Origin: Gonium pectorale
Taxonomy: Eukaryota; Chlorophyta; Chlorophyceae; Chlamydomonadales; Volvocaceae
Assembly: GCA_001584585.1 (NCBI GenBank)
Contig: LSYV01000077.1
Coordinates: 206,868-260,447 of the forward strand
DNA: 53,580 nucleotides
Reading direction: 5' to 3'
The notes beneath the pieces are model-generated. The model saw only the letters and a program-made list of their open reading frames with translations, made no database searches and was not told the DNA's origin. A program made the translations under genes and the position numbers. The number at the start of each line of letters is the position of its first letter. Positions within the stretch are counted from its first letter, which is position 1. Positions 35,978-46,891 of the stretch are shown one piece after another.

Positions 35978-36998
35978 ATGGAAGGAACAGCGAGTCTCGC
36001 AGTAGCTCGGGCGGATGGCTCTTGTGTCTGGCTGCCCGAGCTAATCTTGCGCTTTGCAACGATATCGCATGCTGCTTGCGTCCTGTCAACAAAGCCACCG
36101 CGGTGCTCTTCCGCGGCCAGCCAGGGCAGTTTACTACCGTGCGCCTCGCTCAGGCCGTCCCGCCATGGGCCTTCGCCGCCCGATGGAGCCGCCCCGGGGC
36201 CACGCGCAGCCTCAACTTGAAGCAGCGCAGTCGATTGCTGCGCCTCACTGCATCTACGGGCTGCGTGGAAAACTTCAAGGTGGCCAACGAGGCGGCGGGT
36301 CTTCTGCTCCAGACCGACTCCCACGACGTCCTCAATGACTGTGCTGCGGCAGGCCAGGCGAACATGTGCCAGCGGCTGATGGATCAGTATGGCTGCAGGG
36401 CTTCATCAGGTACCCTGGCTGCTGCGGCCAAGGGCGGCAGCCAGGCCGTGTGCGAGCTGATGCTGTGCGCGGGTGTACCCTGGCACTTCGAGACCGTCGT
36501 TAAGGCCCTCAAAGGCGGCCACCCGGAGCTGTCAGACTGGCTGCTGCTGCGACGGCCGAAGGGATCCCTTGGGCGGAACGACAGGCTCGCCCCGCTGGGC
36601 AGGGAGAAGCTAAGCATGCTGCTCCGAGCGGCTGCTCGTGGCTGTCCCTTGGAGACCCTGCAGTCGGTGTACCGGCGCTGCACACTCAGCAGCGATGCCG
36701 AGCGTCCAGCGCCTGACCCTGAGGACAACGACCGGCGCGACGAGCAGCAGCGGCGGCAAAGGCGGCCGCTGCACCCCAGCTGGCGCTCGTGGGCTATTGC
36801 GGAGGCAGCTGGCAGCTCCACGCCCGACTGGCAGGCCAAAGTGGAGTGGCTCGAGTCGCTGGGCCCGCCACTCACACAGAATAACAATACGGGCTTGAGG
36901 GTGTGCGAGCATGCAGCGATGGGCTGCCCTGCGGGCGAGGCCCTGGACCGCCTTAAGTGGCTCAGCCAGCGGGGCTACCCACTTGGGGTGGAGGTGGC
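35978..36998 (+). pseudogene. Ankyrin-repeat protein gene, copy 1, 5' part with frameshift
   Basis: ATG 35978 opens MEGTASLAVARADGSCVWLP followed by ELILRFA, the usual F-box-like start of volvocine ankyrin-repeat proteins (x-LPELxxRFAxFLPxNDIACxLRxVNK). Compared with copy 2, 16 nt are missing at about 36057-36060. The start frame then shifts and meets a stop near 36218-36220, while the true frame (NDIACCLRPVNKATAVLFRG, later VKALKGGHPELSDWLLLRRP and AAAKGGSQAVCELMLCAGVP) continues open into the gap. The downstream part shows repeated GG-x-x-x-x-CExL / GHPELxxWLL helix pairs of degenerate ankyrin type. Without an alternative upstream start this copy would not make the full protein. A sequencing or assembly error in this copy is also possible. 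Confidence 0.75.
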
Positions 36999-37936
36999 NN
37001 NNNNNNNNNNNNNNNNNNNNNNNNNNNNNNNNNNNNNNNNNNNNNNNNNNNNNNNNNNNNNNNNNNNNNNNNNNNNNNNNNNNNNNNNNNNNNNNNNNNN
37101 NNNNNNNNNNNNNNNNNNNNNNNNNNNNNNNNNNNNNNNNNNNNNNNNNNNNNNNNNNNNNNNNNNNNNNNNNNNNNNNNNNNNNNNNNNNNNNNNNNNN
37201 NNNNNNNNNNNNNNNNNNNNNNNNNNNNNNNNNNNNNNNNNNNNNNNNNNNNNNNNNNNNNNNNNNNNNNNNNNNNNNNNNNNNNNNNNNNNNNNNNNNN
37301 NNNNNNNNNNNNNNNNNNNNNNNNNNNNNNNNNNNNNNNNNNNNNNNNNNNNNNNNNNNNNNNNNNNNNNNNNNNNNNNNNNNNNNNNNNNNNNNNNNNN
37401 NNNNNNNNNNNNNNNNNNNNNNNNNNNNNNNNNNNNNNNNNNNNNNNNNNNNNNNNNNNNNNNNNNNNNNNNNNNNNNNNNNNNNNNNNNNNNNNNNNNN
37501 NNNNNNNNNNNNNNNNNNNNNNNNNNNNNNNNNNNNNNNNNNNNNNNNNNNNNNNNNNNNNNNNNNNNNNNNNNNNNNNNNNNNNNNNNNNNNNNNNNNN
37601 NNNNNNNNNNNNNNNNNNNNNNNNNNNNNNNNNNNNNNNNNNNNNNNNNNNNNNNNNNNNNNNNNNNNNNNNNNNNNNNNNNNNNNNNNNNNNNNNNNNN
37701 NNNNNNNNNNNNNNNNNNNNNNNNNNNNNNNNNNNNNNNNNNNNNNNNNNNNNNNNNNNNNNNNNNNNNNNNNNNNNNNNNNNNNNNNNNNNNNNNNNNN
37801 NNNNNNNNNNNNNNNNNNNNNNNNNNNNNNNNNNNNNNNNNNNNNNNNNNNNNNNNNNNNNNNNNNNNNNNNNNNNNNNNNNNNNNNNNNNNNNNNNNNN
37901 NNNNNNNNNNNNNNNNNNNNNNNNNNNNNNNNNNNN
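36999..37936. other. Assembly gap (938 N)
   Basis: A run of 938 undetermined bases interrupting the ankyrin gene. Reading frames that cross it have no meaning. The first 45 bases after the duplicated part in copy 2 (53536-53580) show what the start of the gap may contain. Confidence 1.
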
Positions 37937-38208
37937 GTTCGGTTGGGTTTGCATGACTCCTGTCCACCTACTGTTAAAGGCGTCGTGCTTGCATGCGCGC
38001 ATAGATGCCTCGCGTCTTCCTCTTGCTGTCGCTTGGTTTTTTATCGTGGTTAGCGCCCGTCTAAGAAGCCCTGCAATCGGGGCTGGCGTACCCAGGTGCC
38101 ACATTCTCCGCGTCCTTGCCGCTACGCGGATTGAGGGGCGTGTTGCAGCTTGCAACCCGCAATTTCGCCATCCATGGCCTGACCCCGCCTCCCCGTTCCG
38201 CCCCACAG

Positions 38209-38620
38209 GCTAACGGAGGGCCATACCGTGCCGCGGCAGAGCACGGTGACCTGGCGACGCTGCGCTGCCTCGCGCGTGTGGGCTGCCCTTGGGGCCGGCC
38301 GGGCCGGCTCTTCACGCGCCTCATCGCAAACAACGCACAGCTGCCGCTCTTGGCGTGCCTGGACGAGGCGGGATGCCCCATAATTTGGGACTCTGCGGCC
38401 GCAGCGGCCCTCCGCAGCCGCGGCTGCCATGCCAATGAGGCCATGAAGTGGCTGCTGGCGAACAGGGAGCGCCTGCTGCAGCGGTGGGGCGGCTGCGCAG
38501 ACTCAGAGGAGGAGGTGGACCGGGGCGCACGTGGGCTGCAGCAGCTGCGGGCGGTTGTACGGGCGATCGTACAGCAGGGAGGGGAAGATCTCACCAGCGC
38601 CGCCGGCACTGGCGCTGATG
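38209..38620 (+). CDS. Ankyrin-repeat protein gene, 3' exon after the gap
   Basis: Exon bounded by a strong acceptor (CCCCACAG at 38201-38208) and a GATG|GTGAGG donor at 38620/38621. Its frame reads ANGGPYRAAAEHGDLATL, then RCLARVGCPWGRPGRLFTRL, LPLLACLDEAGCPI and ANEAMKWLLANRERLLQ. These are ankyrin-type helix pairs of the same family as the sequence before the gap, so it is very likely the 3' part of the gene at 35978. It ends in phase 1, matching the next exon at 38748. Whether the exon belongs to copy 1 as originally duplicated cannot be told because copy 2 is cut by the window end. Confidence 0.7.
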
Positions 38621-38747
38621 GTGAGGAGGAGGGGGGGCACGAGGGGGTGGTATGAAGGGGAGATGAGATGCCTTGGTGGGGGTGGTGATGGCTGGAGCAC
38701 GGCGGGTCGAGGGCGTTGAAGGTACTGCCTCTGTGACGGGCGGCTAG

Positions 38748-39475
38748 TCCGACCCCGAGACGGCCTCGGCGGCGGCAGCGGTGGTGGGGGGCGTGCCAGC
38801 TCAGGAGCCAACACCAGTGAGGCCGCCCTGGCTGTGGGCGCAGAGCCGATGCAGCGGCAGCTGCCAGGGCGGCTGCCTCCAAGCCCGTTGGGCAGTGAGG
38901 CAGCCGGGCCGGCAGAGGCGGATGCGCCGTCGGCCGACGAACCTGACGGAGCACAGGCAGGGGGAGGGGAGGAGTCCGCCGCGGACCGGCGGCGCGACAA
39001 GCGGAAGCGGGTGCAGGGGAAGCGCCGGCGCCCCGAGGCCGAGGAGATCCGGCACCTGGCGGACGTGCGTCTCGACGCAGCCGCCGTCCCAGCATCGGCA
39101 GCGGGGGCGGCCGCATTGACAGGGGACTCGCTGCGGTCAGCCGGGAGAGCCTGTGACAAGCGGTGTGGGCGCAGTGGACGCTATCGCAGGCGTGGCGCCT
39201 ACCAGAGGGCCCCACGGAGGCGGCGTGGTGGCTGGCACTCACGACAGCGCGGGTACCCCGGCACAGGCCGTCGCGTCGAGGGGCAGGAAGACGGCCCAGC
39301 TGGGTCCGGCGTGGGTCACCTGACAACGGACCCGCTCAGGCGGTTGCAGCGGATGTGGCCGTGCTGCAGCCGACCGGGCCCTCCGCCTCGGCCTGGGTCC
39401 CAGACGGGTTGGGAGCGCTCGGGCGCCGGCCCCGACGGTCCGGCGGGCAGCCAGATGCACTTGTCTGAAGCCTGC
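38748..39475 (+). CDS. Probable low-complexity C-terminal exons of the ankyrin gene
   Basis: From acceptor GGCTAG at 38742-38747, in phase with the previous exon, the frame reads an Ala/Gly/Glu-rich segment with the basic stretches DRRRDKRKRVQGKRRRPEA (a likely nuclear-localisation-type cluster), EEIRHLADVRLDAAAVP and LTGDSLRSAGRACDK near 39150. A second frame, about 39300-39469, reads PAQAVAADVAVLQPTGPSAS to a stop TGA at 39466-39468 and also has high G/C third positions. The intron or splice that would connect the two was not resolved, so the exact 3' end is uncertain. Confidence 0.4.
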
Positions 39476-39497
39476 GGGACGTCGGGATAGCCTGCGC

Positions 39498-40081
39498 TTG
39501 CTGGTGGCGGGCTCGACGGCGCAGCTGCAGCTGTGTTGGAGGGGGGCGGGGTGGGAGGGCCGCGGGACGAAGGGGGCAGCGTTAGTGATGGAGGCAGGCG
39601 CCGCACCGACGAGGCTGTCCCAGCGATCTTTGCCGCGGCGCATGGCGGTACAGCGGCCGCGAGGGCCGGCACTCGGCGGCTGAAGCGGAGGAGGCGGGGC
39701 GGGAGGGGCAGGACGGGCGATCGTTGTCGGCTGCGTTGGAGGCGGGCGCCGGGTCCGCCGGGGCCGGCGCGGCTCGCGCGGCCGCCCGGCGCCTGGCGCG
39801 TCGGCGTGCCGTGCAGCAAGGCGGTCCGTGGCAGGAGGTGGACTAGGCTGCACGGGTGGGCCAACCTCGCGAGCGGCCGCCAGGAGGGGAGGGTCCGGTG
39901 CCTGGCACACACTCGGGCGGTGAGCTGGGGGCGGCAGTGCTGCCAGGGCGTCGTGCGGCGGCATTCCTTGGCACATGGACCTTGGCCAGCTTATTGCCAG
40001 CATGCGACGATTAAGGGCAAGATTGAAACCTTTCGACGGTGTGTTTTGGAAGTGCTCGTGCGGCACTTTGCGCGTTCGTGA
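39498..40081 (+). other. GC-rich coding-like stretch, unresolved
   Basis: A plus-strand frame (GGGLDGAAAAVLEGGGVGG ... SVSDGGRRRTDEAVPAIFA ... RRLKRRRRGGRGRTG) is open to about 40081 with moderate G/C third-position bias. It is low-complexity, has no recognisable domain and no identified start. It may be a further exon of the upstream gene or simply GC-rich spacer. Confidence 0.25.
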
Positions 40082-42075
40082 TTTGTCAAAAGTAGGCAGC
40101 CGACGGCGAGCCCCTTGAATGCACGCTCCGGAGTCGAGGCCGTCCGGATCGTTTGCGGTGGCAGGGGCTTGGCTCGGGTTGCAATCTAGGAGAAAGTGCC
40201 GCCCGCCAGCAGTGCCCCCGTGGCCGTGCATGCCCAGGCGCTGAGCGCTCGGCAGTCCGGGCTGCGAGACCGTGAAACAAGCAGGCTTTGCAGAGCGCGG
40301 AGCGCAGGCAACTTGAAGGCCAATGACACGGTGCAGGCTGCGTCCACTTGCGCGCGGGCCATGGAGGCGCCCGTTTGGGTTGGCGTGTGACCGCGTATGC
40401 AAGCTGCCTTGATGGAGGGACGGGGCAGCTGTGATTCCTGAAGTACATGACATGTGAGGCACCCAACCCAAGCGCGTAGGCCGGCTGTTACTCCGACAAA
40501 CGGCCTCCGCCGAAGGCACACAAGAGGCAGGTCGGTCCACTCGTCTGGTCCCCAACCAGACTGCCCACGTGCAAGCGCTGTGCAGAAGCCACGTGCGCAC
40601 TGTCGTGTTCGTTTGGTGTACGCGCTCACTTCGCGGTCCTTGGGACGCGCGTGTGCATGCGTGTGTTGTACGGTGTACGGCGTTCGTTGTTGCGGGTGTT
40701 GTGCAGCCCTTTGGCTCACATGTGTCTCGTCTTGCTCTTGGGCAGTAGCCGATGACCAGTAAGCAGGCCCCGATTGCTAGTCTGCATGCTAGCGGCCGAG
40801 TAATGAAAGGGCGTGTTCGCGTGATTATACCCTGCGTCCCTTGAGCAGACCACCGCACCTCCTTCGAACTCGAACGCTGCAGGTCAGACCTTGGCCGCTC
40901 CCGATGGTATCGCACGCCACAGGTCACGGGTATACATGCACATGGTGCGTAGTTAGCTGGCACTACAGTACGGTCACCCTCCTTGCCTGTGCCGCTCTCC
41001 GCGACACGTAAGCTTTGGAGGCATGCAGTCAGATGATGCAGTGATGGGTTATCGGTGTGCTAAGAAGGGGGGGGACGCCTTCCCGCGAAGCTCAGCCCGT
41101 ATACCTGCCATAAAGCGCCGAGGAGTCGCTGGTATTCCGTTGCCCCTTTCCCGTGAAATCGGGCATTTTGTCCCTGTGTGACACAGGCTTGTGCGTGGTA
41201 CCGTATCACCTTGGCCATTCTCTCTCCTGGTCCTGTCTGCTTCTTTCTCCTGCTCTGCTGTCGCAGGGTGCAGGACATGAAACCCGCTCTCGTGTAGCAT
41301 CGGTGTTAGTTGGTTGCCACGACGTACCCGGGGTTGACTGGGTTCAGGCAGGGCTTCATTGGTTTCCCTCACCTGGAGGACCGTGCTGTCCGTCCGGTTC
41401 TTTACCCTTCCTCGTCTCTCCACCTTTGCGGCCTTCCCCCCATGGCGCTCGGCTGCATCTGCGTCCCGGACCCCGAACCCAGGAACGCGAAACTACCCAT
41501 TGCCTGACGTACCCATCCGCAGCGCAGCACCCGCTAATAAAGGGTGTGCGTTCAGGCCCCGGGGTTACCACAGGCGGCCACTGGCGACCACTCGCCACAT
41601 CACCGACTGACAGGCCGACCCTAACGTAGTTGCGACAGGCGGTCCCTGCCTCTGCGTGTGCCCATCCTCCCCTGCGCGGGCAGCTTCCGCCAGGTTTCAA
41701 TACGGTACATGCCGGTACGCCCGCTGTACCTATGCACCACGTTTACCGCTGCCCCCTTGCATGCCCGAGACAACCCAGCGATATCCTTTCCAGCTCCATT
41801 CGCGTCCTTGCGGCTGCAGTAACGTATACCGGCCCATCCAACGCGCGCCACCCTCGATCTGTTTCCGCCCCTGCACACATAAACTAACTCGCCCAGCGTA
41901 GTGCAATGGAAGGGCAGCCTGCAAGGGGACGCGAAGGCCCATCAGGCGCGCACCACCCTATCGATGTGTTTCTGTGCAGGTTTCTACTTTTTTGAGCTGC
42001 TGCGCACGCTTGCCCGCTCGCCCCTCGCCCGCCCGACACTGGCCGCTTCGCCAGCATACAGGCGACTTTGTTCAG
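40082..42075. other. Intergenic region, no supported gene
   Basis: No frame with convincing codon bias or domain. The right end must include the promoter and any unrecognised first exon (signal peptide) of the second metalloprotease; none could be identified with confidence between 41000 and 42075. Confidence 0.5.
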
Positions 42076-44856
42076 GTGGATGACCGCTGCGACCGGTCCA
42101 CCGGGCCCTTCACACTGTGCGCAACCCAGGTGACGGACCTCGGGGCGTACACTGGCGGCGGTAAAAGCGGCGGCTCTGGCGGCGGCAACGGGGGCGGGGC
42201 CGGCAACGGCGGCGGCAACAATAACAACAACAACGGAAGCAGCAACGGCGGCGGCAGCCGGGCAGCGGCAATAAGAACGGCGGCAGCAGCGATGATGACG
42301 ATGGGGGCGCCCAGTGGAAAGAGGACTGGTGTTTCTTCGACAAGTTGATGCCCCTGCTGCTGCCTTCGCCACGCCCGCAGGTGGGCGCGGCTCGTGCGCA
42401 GGCGGGGCGGGCCCCTTCCAGGAAACATGGACACCCGTTCATTTTCATGGTCGTAGCCACGGGTTTAGGATTGCAGGAGTCGGAGTCCACGGCCCTGCAT
42501 GTGCCATCGCGAACCGACCATCGCGACGGCTGGTATACCCTGCTCCGGGACCCTCCCCAGTCCCAGCCTCACAAAATCTGTTGCAAGAGACCGTTGTGAA
42601 GATAGGAACCTGGTGCTGTCTTATCCCCGTGCCCCGATCCCCTGCGCCGCAGAGCCCGAAGCCGCCTGCGCCCCCGCCGTTGCCTCCGCCCAAGCAGTCC
42701 GGCACGCCGTCGCCCGCCCCTTCGCCACCGCTGCCGCCGCCGAGGCAGTCCCCACCGCCGCCTCCGGCTCCCCGGCCCAAGTCATCACCGCCGCCCTTCA
42801 ACGAAGATGGTCGCTGGCCCCTACCGCCAGCCCCGAAGCCGTCATTCAACTGGACCAGCATCTTCATGCTAGTGGACATGTGCAGCTCCAAATCCAGCGC
42901 AGATGTCGAGGTCATGAAGGTACGGCCGCTCAGAGGGCTCACGCTACCAGTATCGTACGACTCACTTGTGCTGTCGTTCCCTTGCGCATTTATACGGAGC
43001 GGACAAGGGTTTTATCGTTTCGACAGTCCTGCCAGCTGCCCAATCTTCTGGGATCCGCATTGTGTTTTCTCCCTTTGCGGCACGGCAGTTCTTTTTGCAG
43101 CGCCCTTTCCCCAGGACGCTGCGGCACCAAGTGCACCGCCCCCGCCCCCGCGCCCCCTTCCCTCCCGTGCGCAAACACCGTGGCCAACACGCTGCTGAGC
43201 CACTTTGCTGCAGCCTTGCACGGCGCCAGGCGATGCCCAGGGGCGACGAGTTCAACCGGGTGCTCACCAGCCGCGTGGTGACTGGCTGCTCAGGTGGGGA
43301 GCTGGAGCCGGGTCGCGGTCGCCAGGGAGTCTGCGCGCAGCGCGGATGGGGCACCATGTCACATGGTCCACGGCACATGGCCCATGCCCAACGTACGTGC
43401 GTGCGCCCTCCCCCCCCCCCCCCGAGAGATGCTTTCACCGGTTGGGGTGGCACGGTTCCTGAGTTCGGCCCGTTCTGCGCACTCGGCCTTTGCGATCCCC
43501 TCTGCCGATAGACACGGCGCCCAACGGAAACACCTGGAGCGCCACCGCCCCGCTGACTCAGTCCAACTCTGAGACGCTCCTGCTGGGCTGGGAGGAGGCC
43601 GCCGACAAGTACGCCCGGGAGGTGCGTGCGGCCCGGCGCCGGGGCCACGGAACGGCACGCACGGCCGACAGCCTGCTCCATTGCTGTCGCCGCTTGCATC
43701 TTCCATGGCCGCGTCGGAACCTCGAGCCGCCTCCGGCAAATCGCCATCGCGCGGTCGGCTCCCGCGTTCCCGCCCCGGGCTCGCCTGCTTGTTCCTCTTG
43801 CGCATGCCCACGGAGCTCAGTCCTTACCGCTGCCCTTAGTAGCAAGGCCCCGCTGCCTGCCGCCTGCCCGTCAACGCCCCGCCGTCAACCCCCGACTCCC
43901 CAACTCTCGGACAGTGGCTGAGCGTCGACCTCAGCAAGTACCGGCACAAGGTGTACCTCATGCCCTTGAGCATCCGACACGTGTCGTACGGAATCGGCCT
44001 CTTCCCCATGACGAACCAGCCCCTGCACGCCGGCATGACCAGCACCCTTGGTAAGCGCGGGGGTGTGCAGGAGCACCGCCCTGCCATACCAATGCCACCG
44101 CATTGCGGGGATTTTTTTTTCTGTGGAAAGGTTACAGGCGGAGAGGCGAGAAAGGGCGCAGACAGCGGGAGGGACATGCAGCCCTCCCGTGATGAGAACC
44201 ACCGAAACCCATGCTGAGCTGGGGATGCCCATGCTGAGCTGTGCAATGCCTACAGCACCGCGCGATGCCCGCGCACGCGTCTCCACTGGTGGTTTGCCCA
44301 TCCCTCCCTCTCTCCCTCCCTCTTCGCATACTTCCTTGCTTGCCTCCGCGCATTGCCCCTGGGCAACGTGGTCCACGAGCTGGGCCACAACCTGGGGCTG
44401 ACGCACAAGATGCGATGCGTTGCGGTACGCATGCGAAGGATACCCACATACTTATGTTGTGTCGGATATGCCGGCAAGGGGGAAGGGCCGCGCGCAAAGG
44501 CCAACGCCGAGCGGTCACGTATGCAGGGACAGGGTGCTCTCGCCCTCAGGACAACAACGGGACAGCCGCGCTCCTTCACCGGGAGGGGTCGGCGCGGGGG
44601 GACAGGGCGCGCGCATCGCAGCGTCCGAGGCCGCACGCAGCAGCGGCGACCCGACCGGTTCTAACCATCTTTGCTAAATCCGACATCGTCCCCCGCGCGC
44701 AGGGCTACGATGAAAACGGCAGCCTTATCGATAACGGCGACGACTCGTGCAACATGGGCTCCGCAGGCCAGCCGGTCCACTACAGCGTGGCGCACAGCGT
44801 GCGACTGGGCTGGACCACCCCCCAGGCGGTGCTGCTGGCGCCTGACCTGCCAGTCG
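42076..44856 (+). CDS. Second gametolysin / VMP-like metalloprotease (peptidase M11), partial
   Basis: Extracellular zinc metalloprotease. Exons: 42076-42129, 42258-42380, 42653-42919 (Pro-rich spacer with SPKPPAPPP and PSPAPSPPLPPP strings of hydroxyproline-rich type, then FNWTSIFMLVDMCSSKSSAD), an unresolved exon ending 43293 (DEFNRVLTSRVVTGCS), 43512-43621 (ETLLLGWEEAADKYARE), 43915-44050 (LSVDLSKYRHKVYLMPLS), about 44363-44424 and 44703-44856 (DDSCNMGSAGQPVHYS, VAHSVRLGW). The complete zinc motif HELGHNLGLTH and a Met-turn (NMG) are present, so the catalytic core looks intact. The signal peptide exon and the C-terminal exons after 44856 were not found. The HELGH exon has no canonical AG acceptor in phase. 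A Gly/Asn-rich run at 42130-42257 is either intron or out-of-frame linker. Either may mark decay or assembly error. Confidence 0.8.
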
Positions 44857-45917
44857 GTGAGTCCGCAACTCCGCATTCGGAGGCGGTCTCTTGGTTGCCG
44901 GTCTGCCCGGCGTGGTACGCCGAACCGCCTTGCGGCTCGCCAACAAGCAGCGCAGACATGGGGCTCAGACGGCTTGCACTGCGCTGCGGCGCGGCGTGCG
45001 CTTCACCCACAGTTACCCATGCCGAGGCTTGCGGGGGCGCTGTGAGTGCGCACATCCGTCCGTGTGTTCCTGGCAACATGGCACGACAGGGGTATGGGCG
45101 GCATGTGAAGAAAGGAAGTACACGAGTGGGTCGTCCGTAGCTGCGGCGTGAGTAGCATTTGAGTCCTGAGATGCTGGCTTGCCTGGGAGGGAGTTGGCCC
45201 TAGGACTATCTACTGCCAATCTACCCATGGCCGCACAGGCTTTGACGGGTACCTGTAGCCTTTCCTTCTGCTGTGGAATCGCCGCGGTGAAGGTCGTATT
45301 CCGTTACAGACTTCAAAACCCCATACTGCTGCATGCACAACGCCAGGCAGGTGCTCGTTCGGTGTGAAGGCTGTGTTGTGCGACGGAGGCGGGGGCGGGC
45401 GGAGGATCAGCGCCTACCTGCTGCCTCACTACCCTTGCTGAACGCCCCTTACCTTGCTGGAGCACCTTGGTCCTTGCAGTATTGGAGCTGCAGCAGCGCT
45501 TGCAGCTCAACTGCGCTGCGCACCACATATTGAGCGTGGCCACTCAATTGCTCCACCGAGAGCTACGGCGCTGCTGCTACCATCCCCGACCAGTTCTTCA
45601 ATATTTTCTGGCATTGGAGCCTTTGACTTCTCCAGGAACTGAGTACAGACAAGGTAGCGGCCTCCCTGCGGTCGGCGTAGCTGAGCCCGGCTGGGCAGGG
45701 CTGAACTGCGCTGAGTTGGGCTGGGGTGCGTGGAGGTTCGGCAGCACGCTGTAGCTCAGCTCGCTCGCTGAGCCCGCTGCATGCGCTGCAGTGTGAGTGG
45801 GTGGCTGGGTGCACATGTACGTGCACCTGTACCCGTACGACGACTGTGGCACCAAACCCGCCCGTCCCACCCACCTCACGAAACCTGTCCGCCCAATCTG
45901 CCACGCCGCTCCCGTGG

Positions 45918-46060
45918 TCCCGCGATCCCGCGACGATGCCGCAAGCGACCAAAGATAACAGGAGGGAGAAACGTCCCGCCCGATGTCCCAGCGGCCACAC
46001 GGTTCGCGCAACCGCCCACCGGCTCTTCACCATTTGACCCCTGCCTCCCCTCCGGCCCCA
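45918..46060. repeat. Dispersed repeat, copy A (partner at 47030-47150)
   Basis: This shares a near-identical core (GACCAAAGATAACAGGAG at 45947-45964) and similar flanks (GATCCCGC before, CCCGCCC and TCCCAGCG after, then C-rich sequence) with 47030-47150. A third shorter match to the first part (CGACGATGCTGCAAGTG) begins near 46086. The copies are diverged and no ends or coding capacity were found; family unknown. Confidence 0.6.
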
Positions 46061-46891
46061 AACCTGTCAATGCACCGACGTCCCACGACGATGCTGCAAG
46101 TGCGTGCTTGTGTGCGTATGTGCTTCTTACACACTCGAGCTCGCCTGGCCCCTCAGTCCGATGGGCTGCCCAAGTCAGATGCCAAACCCGACCCCCCCCC
46201 CGATGGGCGTGACGGGAACCCCTGTCGGGATTTAATAGGTGCCGTGACGTAGTACCACCGCGCCTGTGTTCATGCTGGTTCCGGAGCTTGTACTGCATGG
46301 GGTATGCCTGGTCGTGTGCTGTGCTTTCCCCCTTCTTCCCTTCTCTCCCCTTCTCTGCTTCCTCTCTGGCTCATACCGTGTAACGTTACAGTGGTCTCGT
46401 TGCGCTTCCGTAGCCTCGACATGTAGTGGTCCTCGCTCCTCGCTCCTAGTGTGCGCTGGCAGCCAGGTCGTTCCCAGATTTCTCGTGGCGGGATTGTTGT
46501 CTCGTCGCCCCGTTTTGTGAGGCGCCAAGCCGAGCAAACCGTATCACAGCACGTACTATCGTATGACACTCCCATCCCCACAAACCAGCCCGTCACACCT
46601 GCCCCCCATGTGCACGTGTACGACGCCCAACGTGCACGCTTGCGTGCGCATGCGCGTGCATGCATGTGCGCGTGCGTGAGCCGTGATCCTTACAAGGTCG
46701 GTGCATTCCTTGCCTCAGTTTACAATATACGCAAAGGTGTCATGTGATAAGTTGCACTTGTCTTTTCGGGTTCTGAGCCTTACGGTTTACCAGAACTCTT
46801 AGGGTGTTTCACCCTCTCTGCTGTGGCGGGTCGGGAACCAATCGGCTCGTGTGGCCTGCAACCCCTATCTGGGGAAGCCTGTAATCTGTGA

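Larger units (their letters stand above)
34745..36998. repeat. Segmental duplication, copy 1 (ends at the assembly gap)
   Basis: 2254 nt that recur in the same orientation at 51360-53535 (2176 nt). Relative to copy 1, copy 2 has indels of -3 (near 34772), -6 (near 34925), -77 (near 35088-35167), +14 (GGAACCT repeat at 35903), -22 (near 35929) and +16 (near 36058). These sum exactly to the 78-nt length difference; otherwise only scattered substitutions are seen. Copy 1 stops at the first N, so its true right end is unknown; the left homology limit is real sequence divergence. Confidence 0.95.

Noticed and set aside
36911..38213. Several 300-640-codon frames spanning the N run
   Set aside because: Their length comes from undetermined bases; nothing can be concluded across the gap.
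38061..39326. Minus-strand open frame of 421 codons
   Set aside because: Antisense to the ankyrin exon 38209-38620, which has clear ankyrin-type sequence and splice sites.
39239..40963. Long minus-strand open frame of 574 codons
   Set aside because: Low-complexity, no domain, and the part under 39.3-40.1 kb is antisense to plus-strand frames with better codon bias; typical chance frame in GC-rich DNA.
43400..43425. C-run of about 13 bases as a functional element
   Set aside because: Homopolymer runs of similar length also occur near 26577 and 47718; likely intronic or intergenic slippage tracts without further evidence.
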